Source: Pipra filicauda
Lineage: Eukaryota > Chordata > Aves > Passeriformes > Pipridae
NCBI RefSeq assembly: GCF_003945595.2
Contig: NW_024103873.1
Coordinates: forward strand, 1,860,001 to 1,924,000
Reading direction: 5' to 3'
DNA: 64,000 nucleotides
Part shown: positions 49,055 through 60,402 of the stretch, piece after piece
Position numbering within the stretch: the stretch's first letter is position 1
Layout: each line of letters opens with the position of its first letter
Translations under genes and position numbers: made by a program
The notes under the pieces: model-generated
What the model saw: only the letters and a program-made list of their open reading frames with translations
Databases searched by the model: none
What the model was told of the DNA's origin: nothing

Positions 49055-49278
49055 ACTGATTTCAGAAAGAATTTCTTCCTGGAAAGGGTGGTCAGGCCTT
49101 GCCAGGGGCTGCCCAGGGAGGTTTGGAGTGCCCAGCCCTGGAGGTGCCCAAGGAAGGCCTGGCCGTGGCACTCAGTGCTCTGGGCTGGGGACAAGGTGGG
49201 GATTGGGCACAGGGGGGATCCATGGGCTGGGAGGGCTTTTCCAACCTCAGGGATTCTGGGATTGTGTGATTGTCACTC
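49055..49278 (+). mobile_element. CR1 LINE 3' fragment, fourth subfamily
   Basis: About 220 bases of sense CR1 with a different 3' half. It has aagaatttcttcctggaaag, ggggctgcccagggaggttt, ggcactcagtgctctgggct and gacaaggtggggattgggca, then cttttccaacctcagggatt and a tail with two degenerate octamers (ctgggattgtgtgattg). The distinct middle separates it from the other groups in this window. Confidence 0.87.
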
Positions 49279-50207
49279 ATCAGTCAGTGTCTGGCTCAAC
49301 CCTTCTCTTCAGAAAGAGCCCAGTGTCCTGGTTTGATCGTGGCCAAAATACCAAGTAATCCACTCAAACAACTGGGTGTACACAGAACTTAGTGCTCACT
49401 GCATCCATAATTCAAAGATAATTTTGGGATTCGAGCAATGGAGTCACCAAGCAGAGCTGGAGGGTTTGCTGCCATGAGGTGCCAGAGAGACCCTGGGAGG
49501 GAATTTCCATCACACACAAAACCAGAGAGTTCAAATCCATGATGGTGATGGAATGCCCTGAATGGGCAAGGGAAGGGCTCCCTCACTCCTGGCATCCCAA
49601 CTCCGGGCCTGATGTTTGGCACGGCCCATCTTGGGGTTCCAAAAGGTGGGCTCTGTGGGAGAGCACGAAAGCCAACAGGACAACGTCGAGGAAGTGACAC
49701 TAAGAGAGAGAACAAAATGACCAAGTGACCACGAGGTGAGTCAGGCCATCTGTATGCAGGGGAATAAATCCCCCTGAACCCCCAGAGATCTGCTCTCTGA
49801 CGATGCCACGGTACAAACACGGCCCTGAGCTGCTTCAGACTCGTCCACCGAATTTTGGCTGACGTTTATCAGTTTATATGAGGGAAAATTTATGGCTGCA
49901 ACCGAAATGAAACAGTGCTTTGGACAAGGAGAAATGGATTGCAGGTGCAAACAAGCATGAAATGAAAATCTACTAATGAGTTTCCATTAGCAGCTAAATA
50001 CATAATCGAATAATTTTTAGCCAACATAGAGCAATGAGAAAATCAATTTATTCCTCCTAAGTACCACTAAATGGATTGATGCTCTACTAAAGCTAAGGCT
50101 GGTTTTGTTTAGTGAAAGCTGAGCTTTGGATTCAACTCACAACAGCAGAAGGTGGGTTTGCTTTTGAGTATGAATGGAACATATTTTCCTTGGAAACCCT
50201 ATATAAC

Positions 50208-50250
50208 ATAAGATAATATATATATAGTTATATATATATTAATTAATATG
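50208..50250. repeat. TA-rich microsatellite-like stretch
   Basis: Two short (TA)n runs separated by gt and followed by taattaatatg. It is a simple low-complexity sequence. Confidence 0.9.
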
Positions 50251-50482
50251 TAGTATTTCCATCTGAAGGCTGGAAGTTAAAATATCTCAGGAAGATGGAC
50301 CAGCACTGGCACATCTTAATTGACTCAGGAATATCCAATAGTGAACTAAGCCTTGTTCTTCATTGCTCTTGAAGCAACAATGTCCTAAATTTCCTTTCTT
50401 CTTCCCTGAAAAACAGCCTCTAACCTGAGTTCTCTTTGCCTGATGTTTCTCACCTTATTCAGTTATGGCAAATATTTTCTTT

Positions 50483-50658
50483 GAGGCCCTGGCACAGGTT
50501 GCCCAGAGGAGCTGTGGCTGCCCCTGGATCCCTGGAAGTGTCCAAGGCCAGGTTGGAGCACCCTGGGCTAGTGGAAGGTGTCCCTGCCATGGCAGGGGGT
50601 GGGATGGATGATCTTTAAGGTCCCTCCCAACCCAAACCATCCTGAGATTCTGTGATTT
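50483..50658 (+). mobile_element. CR1 LINE 3'-end fragment
   Basis: About 175 bases of sense CR1 starting at ggccctggcacaggttgccc and ending at ccatcctgagattctgtgat. It carries the cccctggatccctggaagtg variant shared with 19099 and 60228. It lacks the ggggcttggagcaa segment: ggttgga is followed directly by gcaccctgggc. Confidence 0.94.
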
Positions 50659-50920
50659 GTGTAAATATAAAAGACACCTGAAAATACCTTGTTTTCATAA
50701 GAACCTGTAAGAAAATATCTGTAAACTTTAAACCCAAATGAGATGTGAATTGCCTGGAATTTTAACTTAAAAATTAACTCGTTTTGTCTAAGAAAATGCC
50801 CATATTTTGGATCCATCTAATGACAATTTCCCATTGACTCCAGCTGGCTTTGCATCAAACCTCAGTGTGCTCTACAGCAGGAAAATGAGAGAAATCAGTA
50901 ATTTTTTTGTCTTTCTGCAG

Positions 50921-51053
50921 AACTGTGAGTGCTGGAGTAACCTGCAGATACCCACGAGGTCTCCCCAGATGCACCTACAGGGATGGGATGAGCAGCAAAG
51001 TGGTGACAGGGAAGAAACCAGGAACAAAAGAAAGCCCAAATATGAGTGTCCGA
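50921..51053 (+). other. Candidate exon, 133 nt (best of the set)
   Basis: A strong acceptor, ttttttgtctttctgcag, ends at 50920 and a CGA|GTAAGT donor follows at 51054. Two of three frames are open over the whole 133 bases. One starts N-C-E-C-W and is rich in polar residues. The other starts T-V-S-A-G after one base and is rich in basic residues. It lies in a repeat-free stretch between the CR1 copies at 50483 and 52142. I do not recognise a family. Transcript data would decide quickly. Confidence 0.22.
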
Positions 51054-52141
51054 GTAAGTTTTGACAAAGTGTTGGAAAACACACCCTCTCCACAGCCTCT
51101 CCAGCTGCACCACTGTGCTCAGTGCAGGGCCAGCTGAAGTGTATCTTCCTTCCCATCTTCCTCTAAAACTCTAAATGAGAAACAAATCAGAATTTTATAA
51201 CCTTCCACAGCCCCTGCCATAACCCTGTGTATCAGCAGCATCCTTTATCTCCCACCGGCTGGAAAGCTCCCATTTTCATTGCCTGAATCACCAGATTCAT
51301 TCATCAAACATGACAAATGCCTCCAAAACACTAAATCACACCACTCCATCTCAATGGGCTACATAATCGTTGTCAGGCCACCAATAAATCTGAAAATATC
51401 TGTGTTCCACACTCCAATCTCTCCAGCTCCTACCAGGGCCGAGAAACTGCAGCAGCAAAGCTGAACCCTAAGCCAAGTTAAATTTAAGAGTTTTGCAGGC
51501 CCTCAAAAATTTGATCCACTCGTGAATTTGTGCAAGGCTGATTTATTTTTAGGGGAAAAAAAAAATGTGTTTTCTTTTCTACCCACAGGAATGATTCATG
51601 GACTAAGAGGTGTTTTCCCCCAAGAATAAGGTTATATCTTAGTAAGTACAAAAATATAGAAGGGAAAAGCAATTTCCTGCTCTCCTGGGGAGCTGCCAGG
51701 GGTGTGGCATCCCAGAGGCATTGGAAGGGGATGGCAATATCCCTACAGCTTCCAGAGGGACAGGGATGCAGCAGAGCTCTGTTTGATGGGGCCCTGCCCC
51801 CAGAAGGCAGTGCCAGGAGAACACTGAGGCCACTGCAGGTCAAACTTTGGGATGGCCCAAAAAAAGGAGAAGTTGGGCTGTGGACACAGGAGCAAAATGC
51901 CCCGAGGGTCCCATCTATGAGCTGAGCAGAGAGAACCACGTGTGCCCTGCAGGGAAAGCAGCAGTGCAGGGCATTGATACCCTCAGTTAATGAACTCAGC
52001 CCTTCTCTCCAGAGCTGCTTGAGGAGAGTCAGGTGGTGCTACCCCAGATGACCTGGGCTCACCCAGGAGCACAGCCTGCAGGGAACTGGTTTTACTTCCA
52101 TGGAGCTGGTTCTCCGTGGTCAGGGTTTAAACAGAGGGTTA

Positions 52142-52452
52142 AATCATGGAATTATAGATGGTTTGGGTTGGAAGGGACGTTAAATATCATCTATTTCCAT
52201 CCCCTTGCCATGGGCAGGGACACCTTCCACTAGCCCAGGTTGCTCCAAGCCCCGTCCAACCCGGCCTTGGACACTCCCAGGGATGGGGCAGCCACAGCTT
52301 CTCTGGGCAACCTGTGCCAGGGCCTCCCCACCCTCCCAGGGAAGGATTCCTTCCCAATATCCCATCTATCCCTGCCCTCTGGCAGTTTAAAGCTGTTACC
52401 CCCTGTTCTATCACTACAGGCCCTTGTCCAAAGTCCCTCTCCAGCTTTCTTT
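52142..52452 (-). mobile_element. CR1 LINE 3'-end fragment
   Basis: About 310 bases of minus-strand CR1, nearly uninterrupted. The plus strand runs from aatcatggaattatagatgg through the cagggacaccttccactagc and cagcttctctgggcaacctg blocks to caggcccttgtccaaagtcc. It is the best antisense copy in the window to use as a reference for deletions in the others. Frames of 75-101 codons on both strands here are repeat-derived. Confidence 0.96.
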
Positions 52453-54591
52453 TCTCATTTTAAAACAAGTTTTGTAGAAGATGCAGGAATATAAACATTT
52501 CCTCTTCAATGCTTAGAACCCAAACTGAGAAGCCTTGTGTCTGTGTGTGGGATTGCAACGTGGGCATGCAGGAAATCTTTGTTTTCAGTTCACACATGAA
52601 CCTTGATTTTTTAAAAGAGTGTTTATATGCAGATATTTTCATACACATTGTCCCCAGGCAAGGATCCCCCTCACTGCTCTGCAGCATTTTCTTAGATCTT
52701 TGCTGAGTGCTATTTATTGCATTTTTCATTTTAACTAACCCAGGTCAAAAAGGACACTTGCCTGGGATTTTCACTGTGGTTTTGCCCCCCAGTTCCCACT
52801 GAAGCTGAGTATGTGATTTTGCTGTAAAAGAAAAAAAATAATGCTGATTTTGCAAGAATGCAAAACCTGTGCTGACACCAGTGGGAGTTGTGCATCTGGA
52901 GTGATTAAAGACCAGAGCCACTGCATGGGATTAGCTTGGGATCTGGGAATGAGTGTGATTAACAAGGTAACTCTGCCTTCTAAATAAGGAGCATCTTGGG
53001 GTGACCAAAACCCTCAGTCCTGCTGCTGTTTGTCCTCTGGACTCCTGAAGTTGCTTCTCCTTCCACATCTCTCCAGGTGAGCTGACTTTCCAGAGAGCCC
53101 CCCTGCCAGCAGTGCTGTCTCAGGTACTGTGGGAGGAAGGATCTATCAAATTGCCATGGCTGTAGATAATTCCACTACTATTTTTCCCCAACCCCATCTG
53201 ATTTACTCCAGCGATAAATCCAGTGTGCTATATAAACATTTATTTCCTTGACAGCCCGGTTTGCTGTTAGAAAAATGCCCGAACCTGGGACCTGTTATGG
53301 CAAGTGACAGGTAAAAATTCAGTGTGTGCAGGCTCACTGTGCCCAGGATATACAATTACAGCACTTGAACAGTCAGAAAACACGTGTTACAAACCCACAA
53401 CCACCTCATTATACTGCAGGAGCCACCAGGGATGCACCTGGGGACAGGAAAAGCAGTTCTTCTCAGCCCCTTGTCATATTCAGTGTTAACAGGGCTTGAG
53501 ATTAAACTACCTGAAATATTTTTCAGTGGTAAGAACTCGAAGTAATGATTCTTGCAGCCTAATGGCCCCCCCAGACCAATTTTTTAACCCATTGTTTGAT
53601 GCAGTTTTACCTGACAAGCTGAAGAGAGATGTCAGGAAGTTAAACCTGAGCATGAGGCTGCTTTGATGTGAAAAGCAGCCGGAGCTGGGCAGGAGGGGAT
53701 TTTCCCAGCTGAGAGTTACAAAAGAACATGGTGTTTTAGAGGCAGATTCCAAGGGAAGGGTGTAAACCAGGCCTTGCACCAGGATCAGCACAAAGGCTGA
53801 GCACCCTGAACATCCCAGGGAATGCTGCTCCAGGGGTCTGTTTATAGACTGGAGCTTTGTTTCACTTCATTGGGTGCTGAGGGTCCCTGGTTGTGCCCAC
53901 AGAGCTGAGGAACCTCCCCAGGAGCCACGACCTGGAGCTGCAGCTTCAGGAGCTCTGGCAGCACAGGCAGGTTGGCATTCCCAAACTCCCTCAGAGGCTC
54001 CTGTTCCACCAAAACACAGGCAGGATGGGTCTGGCAGGCTCTTCCCTCTCTCCGTTTTGCTGGCAAGACCTCAGGGATAGAAGACGTGGCCCATGGGGGT
54101 GTGGGGCTGCTCCAGAGCTGCTGGAACACAAAAATACCTCTGTGGTGCCTCATCAGCTGTTTCCACATAAAGAATATTTCAGAGGGGGGAGAAAAAAAAT
54201 GCTTTGTGCAATTACAGATATCCAACAGGACTTGGGACAGTGGAATGTGAAGAACTGAGTGACCAAATCAGCTTTCTCCTCTTGGAAGAGCTCCATGACA
54301 CGGCTGCTCTTGGGTGTCCTCCCTTCCCTCAGCTGCCTGGGCCTCCTGCTCTGCCCTGCCACTGCTGAGCTCCTGCACTGCCACGCTCCATTTATCCAAA
54401 TAATGGGCTCTTGAAGAAAAATGCCCCTTTCCCAAGGCTGAGAAATGGCTGGATCAGGGAAAGCAGCACTCGGAACTTTTCCTGGGAGGTCTCTGGCTCC
54501 AGGGCTGCTCAGGAGCTCAGTCTCTATTCTGGCCCAGAGTGGACATGCTGAGGTCCATGTCAGGTGCTGCATGTGCAAACCTAAACCATTA

Positions 54592-54631
54592 TTTTCATGA
54601 AAATCAAATCTTTTTCATGAAAATCAAATCT
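54592..54631. repeat. Perfect tandem duplication, 2 x 20 bp
   Basis: The unit ttttcatgaaaatcaaatct occurs twice with no spacer and no mismatch. It contains the small palindrome tttcatgaaa. It sits just left of the AT-rich island, which suggests a slippage-prone area. Confidence 0.95.
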
Positions 54632-54670
54632 AGATTGTAGCAAAGCAGCTTTATTGTTGGCACCTAACTA

Positions 54671-54800
54671 GTTTTCTTAAAATATATAGGATAATAAAAT
54701 ATATAAAAATATATAATAAAATATATAAAAATATATATAATAAAATGTATAAAATATAAAATAAAATATATAATTATTTTTAAAATGAATAATGCTAATA
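54671..54800. repeat. AT-rich island of tandem ataaaatata-like units
   Basis: About 130 bases made almost only of A and T, built from repeating ataataaaatatataaaa-type words with variable spacing. It is likely to be length-polymorphic. There is no protein-coding potential. Confidence 0.95.
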
Positions 54801-54867
54801 GTCACTTAATGATGTGAAATCACACTAATTGCTCCGACTTTTCCCAGGGGAATGTGCCACTAAAAGG

Positions 54868-54918
54868 AGGTTGGACTTTTTGATCTTGGAGATCTTTTCC
54901 AACCTAAATGTTTCTGTG
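54868..54918 (+). mobile_element. CR1 LINE tail remnant
   Basis: About 50 bases resembling the end of the third CR1 subfamily: ggttggactttttgatcttg, then agatcttttccaacctaaat and gtttctgtg. It lies just right of the AT-rich island at 54671-54800. Only the terminal block is visible, so the call is moderate. Confidence 0.65.
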
Positions 54919-56479
54919 GGTCCATGGTTCCAGAAGAACCCTTCAGGGTGGTATAAGCAGGTGTGGCTCTGCCCTTCACCCAAAGCACCCACGAGGAGCA
55001 GCACCGGTGGATTTGGTACCTGTCCAACACCAGCACAGGCCCCTGACATCTCCAGAGCACTTCTGGAATTGCCTTCTCGTGCTCTCGGGGGGTTTTGATC
55101 CCTTTGGGTATCACAAGGGGTGGGACTGTGTGAGAACAAAATGTACCAGAAATAAATAATGATGTGTGAGCTATGGAGGTGGTTGGGGTGAAGGAGGCAG
55201 GATTGGGAGTGGGAGAAAAAGAATTGCAGTTTTTCCAGTCCAGCTCACCAGTCCCCTGTGTGAGGACTAATTTCAGAGATAATTGGTACATGATTTCCTG
55301 ATTATAATCTATTGTTGTCTGTGCCCTGCCAAATAAAGCCCTGGCTAATTCCAGATAACCACGGGGTGATTCCACAGTTACTCTGCAGTGAGAGTGAGGG
55401 CTGGTTAATGATCTCTAAAGATCACATCATTTCATTCTGGGCTGCTGGTAGTTACAGCAAGCTGGTCACAAAGGGGTCACTGTGCAGGCACCAGCCCCAG
55501 TTAATTCCAGAGGCAGGGGGAAAGAAAGGTGCTGCTGATCCCACCTCAGTGTGCCAGGGTCAGCCCAGAGCCTGAGGAAAAGCACGGGATAATTTGCTAT
55601 TTCGTGTGCAAAACTTCTCCTCAACCCTCTGAAGGGATCAGAGAGCTCCCTCCCTGAACAGGGAACGTGTGACAGGAATTACCACCCAGAACAGGCTCAT
55701 CTTCAACAGAGCCTTGGGAATGTTTGGGAATTGCTGCAGGCTCAATGGGCTGGAGGTAAAATAAAACCACTGTGGAAAAGCACCAACACTCATTGCTAAG
55801 GCTGCTATTTGTCCTTTTTCCAGTGTTTTCCTGGCTTCAGGTGTGATTCTCCACTTCAGTGAACCTGCTGGGTTGGGTTATGGAGGGAGAAGAGTGACCA
55901 CATTCACCTGTGGTTTCCAGAAGAGGAGAAGTTTGCAGCCAGTTCTCCTCTCCAAAAACAGGCCCTGGGAGCTCAATAGATTGGAAATATCTTAATGAAA
56001 ACCTACAGTTCATCCAACAAAATCAGGTAAATGATTTTCAGCTTGCTGGAAATGATTAATGGGTTTAGATAAAATTTGTCAAAGAGTTGTGAACCAAAAG
56101 GAAAGAAAATTATCAGAAAGAAAACCCAGCAGCTTTGAGATGTTTCTGACTTTTGTTTGAAAATGGTGCTTTCATTTCACAGGGAGCTAAAAAAATGCAT
56201 CTTGGAGGCTTTAAAGGACTGTAAAAACTAACTGGGCTGGATAAAAAATACGAAGTCACCTTGAAATAAAACTTTTTTTAGAGGGTGAAACAACCCAAAA
56301 ATATATTTTAATGCCTTTTTCCTTTAATTTCTTTGGCTACAAAGTGAAAAGAAAATAATGATTATTTTGCAAAGACCATGAAACTGGTCCCACCTGCACC
56401 AGCAGTTCAGAATTTACTCCCAACTTAACCAGCTCTGTGGTGTTTAGATTCAATAAAAAGGTAAAATTCTCTTATAAGA

Positions 56480-56494
56480 TTTTTTTTTTTTTTT
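56480..56494. repeat. Poly-T run (T15)
   Basis: Fifteen consecutive T in a low-complexity stretch. It is followed by a second short T run at about 56511. Confidence 0.9.
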
Positions 56495-57363
56495 AAATCC
56501 TGCTCCCTCTTTTTTTGAAGGCTGGAAGGCACATAAAATGCAATTCTCAGCAGAAGGATGTAATTGGGAGAAAATGTAATAGATGGTCCGTGTTTCTCTT
56601 TGAAGTTGCCATTGATCAGTGCTGCTGAGACGGGTTTTCTAATCCATAACTCAGAAACATGAAGGAATTGTCACTTTATTCTTTGGGTGTATGTGATTCA
56701 CCTCCTACAAAAACAGACTCTGGACTCCTGAGTGGTTTTATCCAGAGTGGTTTTTATCCGGGTTCTTCTTGTGAGATGGTGTAAAGTGGGGAAGAATCAG
56801 GCTCCCAGTTGGAGTGTTTTCTGTAATACAGATTTTTCCTCACATTAAGGAAAACAGCAGCGGTTTTGGGAGTTCTTTTTTATGTCTGAATTTGGTGTAA
56901 GAAAACTGCATCTAATACCTTCTGCTCAAAGAATGTGCTCTCAGCCAGCTGAACAGTAATTAGGAGATGATTCCCCCTCCTCTCGAGGCAGCTTGTGTTG
57001 AAAAACCAAACCTTTCACAAAGAGGGGAGAACCATCTGTGTGATCTCTTTGGGAAGGGATGAGTTTTGAGCAGCACCTCCGTGTAATAACTTGTTCCCAT
57101 AATGAAGGCAGTTAGTGGGATGAATTCCCGTGGCCCTAATTGGCACACACCTGCCAAAGGAGCTCTGGCCACAGCTGTTGGGAAGATCAGGGAGTCACAG
57201 ACACTCCACCAGCTCCAGGACGTGGAGGCAGAAATCTCTCTGGAATTGGGGATGCGCAGGAGAAATGTCCTGGTGCTTCAAGTGCCACTTGTACTGACAA
57301 AACACCTTCTCTGCACCATCAGGTACTGCCAGGCCTTGATCTCTTTGCATTTCATTATTTCAG

Positions 57364-57450
57364 CAGAAAACCCACCGTTCCTGGCAGGAGTTTCCAAAGG
57401 GAAAACATTGAGGACCTGGAGGATCTCACATAAATCACTGCTGGGCCCAG
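57364..57450 (+). other. Candidate exon, 87 nt
   Basis: The acceptor is tttgcatttcattatttcag before 57364 and the donor is a full consensus CAG|GTAAGT at 57451. The length is a multiple of three, but the phase-0 frame has a stop. Only the third frame is open. That frame belongs to a 146-codon open stretch from 57102 to 57542 that runs through both splice-like sites, so the sites may be fortuitous. No homologue is recognised. Confidence 0.17.
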
Positions 57451-58725
57451 GTAAGTACCTGATATGGGGGAAACCTGCTCACAGAGAGGGCTCCTGGCTT
57501 GGAGGAAACTTCTGGTGGTTAGAAATAAAACTGGATCTATGACAGGGAAGTTTTCTTATTCTCCTGCCCTTCCCTTGTCTCAAACATGGAGCAGAAGGGG
57601 CTCCCCATGCCTGCTGCCCAAAGGGGGAACACTCAAACCCTGGGGCAGGCACTTGGCTTCCTGACTCTGTTTTGATAAGAGAGAGAGGGAAAAATTATAG
57701 TCCTGAGTGAGGAAATGATGGTGATCCAGAATTCAGAATAACAGTAATTAATAAATAATGAGGAGAGCTGTGAAGAAAATTAATTTTTCAAGGACTCTGA
57801 AGAACACGTTTAGAGCTGAGGTCTGGAACCTGCAGGCAGAGAACTACAACCTTCATCTGACTGCTCACACACAGCAGGTTGATCAGAAGTTTGGTAATTA
57901 GCTGCTTCTAAATTACCTTTTGCAGCTGGTCTGGTATTGGTGAAGTGGTTTGGAGTGATGCTTTCCACTGGTTTGTGCTGGTTTGAAGAAAGAGAAGGAA
58001 AACAGTGATTTGTTCTACCAAACTGTCTTCAAGCAGCAGGTTTTTTTAAGGCCAATGTATTTGTGATGTGTTGTCCTGCTACTTACCTCTGCTTTTCCAT
58101 CTCTTTGTGCCAAGCACGCTGGTTCCCACTCAGGGGCTGACTAATAATTCTTCATTAACAGCCTTTTGGGTGTTCTTGGCATCAGTTTTTGCCCAGAATC
58201 CTCCTCACCTTCTTCCTTTAGGAATCCTGTCCCGTCCTTCCCCGTGGCCAGAACCTGAGGCAAACAATTAAATATACATGACAGGCAGGTATTTAGATGA
58301 GCCTGGATTTGTTAAGGGTTCACTTCCACCTTGGAACTAAACTAAATGTTGCTTTCATCTATTTTTAAAGAAATGCCTGGTTTTGGTTGGGAGCTGCCCT
58401 GCTCCATCTGTTCCTTGGATGGTTTTAAATACAGCCCCAGTGGTTGTGTCTGTAGGAAGCACATGTGGGTTTTATGCCACCAGATGAGGATTCACACAAA
58501 CCAGGTCTCTCTTACCTCCAGGATTCTTTGGAATGTCAACTTTCAAAATCAAATTTAATGATGATTTCTGTTAATTACTTGGTGCTGGCACATCTGCTGC
58601 ACTTCCAGGTGGATTTTTGGACCTGCTTCTTCCAGTGCCCCTCTGCAGCTTAGGGAGGTGTGGAGGTTGTGAGTGCTGCTTGTTCCAAACTTGTTCCTAG
58701 AATCCAAGGACTCAGCCTGTGCCAG

Positions 58726-58790
58726 GCTGAAATTCCCATATATATGGGTGAAATTCCACCTCCATCCCCATATATATGGCTGAAGTTCCA
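58726..58790. repeat. Imperfect tandem duplication containing catatatatg palindromes
   Basis: Two units of about 30 bases, each with ccatatatatgg at its core and a ctgaa/gtgaa...ttcca frame around it. In the first unit the palindrome extends to cccatatatatggg (58734-58747). The cores have eight A/T bases between CC and GG, so they are not canonical CArG boxes, which have six. Confidence 0.85.
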
Positions 58791-59052
58791 TTCCCATTCC
58801 AGTGTATGGGATGGTGGGAGCTGGTCATGGGGCTCTTGGCAGTCTCTCCTCTCCCATCTTGGGAGTCTCACTCTCATTGTCTGAAAATGAGGGACTGGGA
58901 AAACCACAACAGGCAAAACGAGAATAATAATGAGAGAAAAAAATGACTGTAAAGTGCAGCATGTGAAAGACAGATTTGCATATTCATCCCTCTTTAGGGC
59001 AGCCCCAGTCATGGTTTAGTCTCCATTGATATACCCGGTGTTAGCGTTGGAA

Positions 59053-59094
59053 TTCTGAGGAAGATTTCCTGCTTTCTGAGGAAGATTTCCTGGT
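59053..59094. repeat. Tandem duplication, 2 x 21 bp
   Basis: The unit ttctgaggaagatttcctg plus two bases occurs twice without a spacer, differing at one or two positions at the end. Each unit holds opposed aggaa/ttcct words. Confidence 0.93.
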
Positions 59095-60227
59095 TTCAGG
59101 CCCTTACAGGTGGGATGAGGGTGCAGTGGGGGAGGCAGTGGGGTGCCCAGTTGCCCCTGGGCATTCCTGGCTCCAAAGCCTCTCCAGAGGCAAAGCCTCC
59201 TGCTGTAACTCCAGGCTGGGAGCTGGATGTCCACGGGCAGTTTCCCACCAGCCCATATTGATCAGGGCACAGAACAGTTTTGTTCTGTGCTCAACAGCCC
59301 AGCGTTGGGAATTGGGAGCTGTGGGGAGCCCAGTGACTTGTGGAGCAAGTTGGAAAGAGCAGGGCTGGAAATTGCCTGGGAATTCCCAGTGTGGTTAACA
59401 GGGAACATCAGGAGGAACTGGCTGCTCACAAAGTGCCCTGCCAGGCAAAGCCCAATCGATGTGCTGACAGACATCCTGCTGAATCCCAGGGTCTCACTCA
59501 ATAGTTCTTAGAATAGGTGAAATTTAGGAGGCAGGGAAGGCATTCCATTGCATCTGAAGGGATTCAGGGATGGGAGTGTTGTTGAACTAATCAGGAGTAG
59601 ATGGATGAGCTTTGGAGCTGCCTGGCTGGGTTTGTTTTGTATATATGCTGCTAAACTGTGTTCAAATGGTTGTGACTGAAAAGGGACCTACTTGACATAG
59701 AAAACCCCATTTCCCTCCTCCAGAGTGTGTTCTGAAAAGGCAGTACAATATTTTTTCCCAAGTATAAATCCAGGAATTGCCTGGAAACTAGGTTAATATA
59801 TTCATGCAGGAAAGTAGTAACACCCCTCCAGCAATTTTCCCCTCAAACCTCACGACTCCCCCCGGCCTGGCACAGCATCTCCACCCTTCCACAGCCTCAC
59901 AGGGCTTTTCTGGAGCACTCACTCTTTGTGCCCTTCAGTGCCAACCACCAAACTCTGCCCAAAGGTCTCCCTCAGCTCCTCAGGCATCTCCAGCTCTGTA
60001 CAGTGTCCTCTGCAGTCATCACCCAGCTCAGCCCCAACCACCACCTGCTCCTCTGTGCTTAAGCAGAAGATGGTGTTTGCAGGAGTGCAAAGGTTCCAAA
60101 AGGTGATGGCCAAAGTGTTTTAAGGTCTTATATCTTTGCTGGTTAGTGTTGATCAGTTAGAAAAATCAGGAAAAAGGAGGGAACACTCACAGAGATCCTT
60201 GGTTTGCAAAAGGAACCTATAAAGGAG

Positions 60228-60402
60228 GTTGCCCAGAGAAGCTGTGGCTGCCCCTGGATCCCTGGAAGTGTCCAAGGCCGGGTTGGAGGGGGCTTGGAGC
60301 AACATGGGCTAGTGGAAGGTGTCCCTGCCCGTGGCAGGGGGTGGCACTGGATGAGCTTTAAGGTCCCTTCCAACCCAAACCATCCCGGGATTCTGTGATT
60401 GT
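60228..60402 (+). mobile_element. CR1 LINE 3'-end fragment
   Basis: About 175 bases of sense CR1, starting at ggttgcccagagaagctgtg and ending at ccatcccgggattctgtgat. It has the cccctggatccctggaagtg variant and is otherwise close to the typical group. The left edge is abrupt. Confidence 0.95.

Larger units (their letters stand above)
54919..60227. other. Unique non-coding sequence
   Basis: There is no CR1 for 5.3 kb. It contains the candidate exon at 57364, the small tandem duplications at 58726 and 59053, and a 10-bp-arm hairpin at 59267-59290. A GAG|GTAAGT donor-like site on the minus strand at 58081-58086 pairs with an acceptor near 58255, but the enclosed 168 bases have stops in every frame. 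Confidence 0.55.

Noticed and set aside
53842..54258. Open frames of 121-127 codons on both strands
   Set aside because: Simultaneous openness on both strands points to composition, not coding. No splice sites fit.
58081..58260. Minus-strand exon between acceptor near 58255 and GTAAGT donor at 58081-58086
   Set aside because: All three frames of the 168 bases contain stops. The acceptor tract is weak.
58734..58779. CArG boxes (serum response elements)
   Set aside because: Eight A/T bases lie between CC and GG, while the canonical site has six.
59267..59290. Hairpin gcacagaaca / tgttctgtgc as a steroid-receptor response element
   Set aside because: The half-sites AGAACA and TGTTCT are perfect, but the spacer is four bases rather than the required three.
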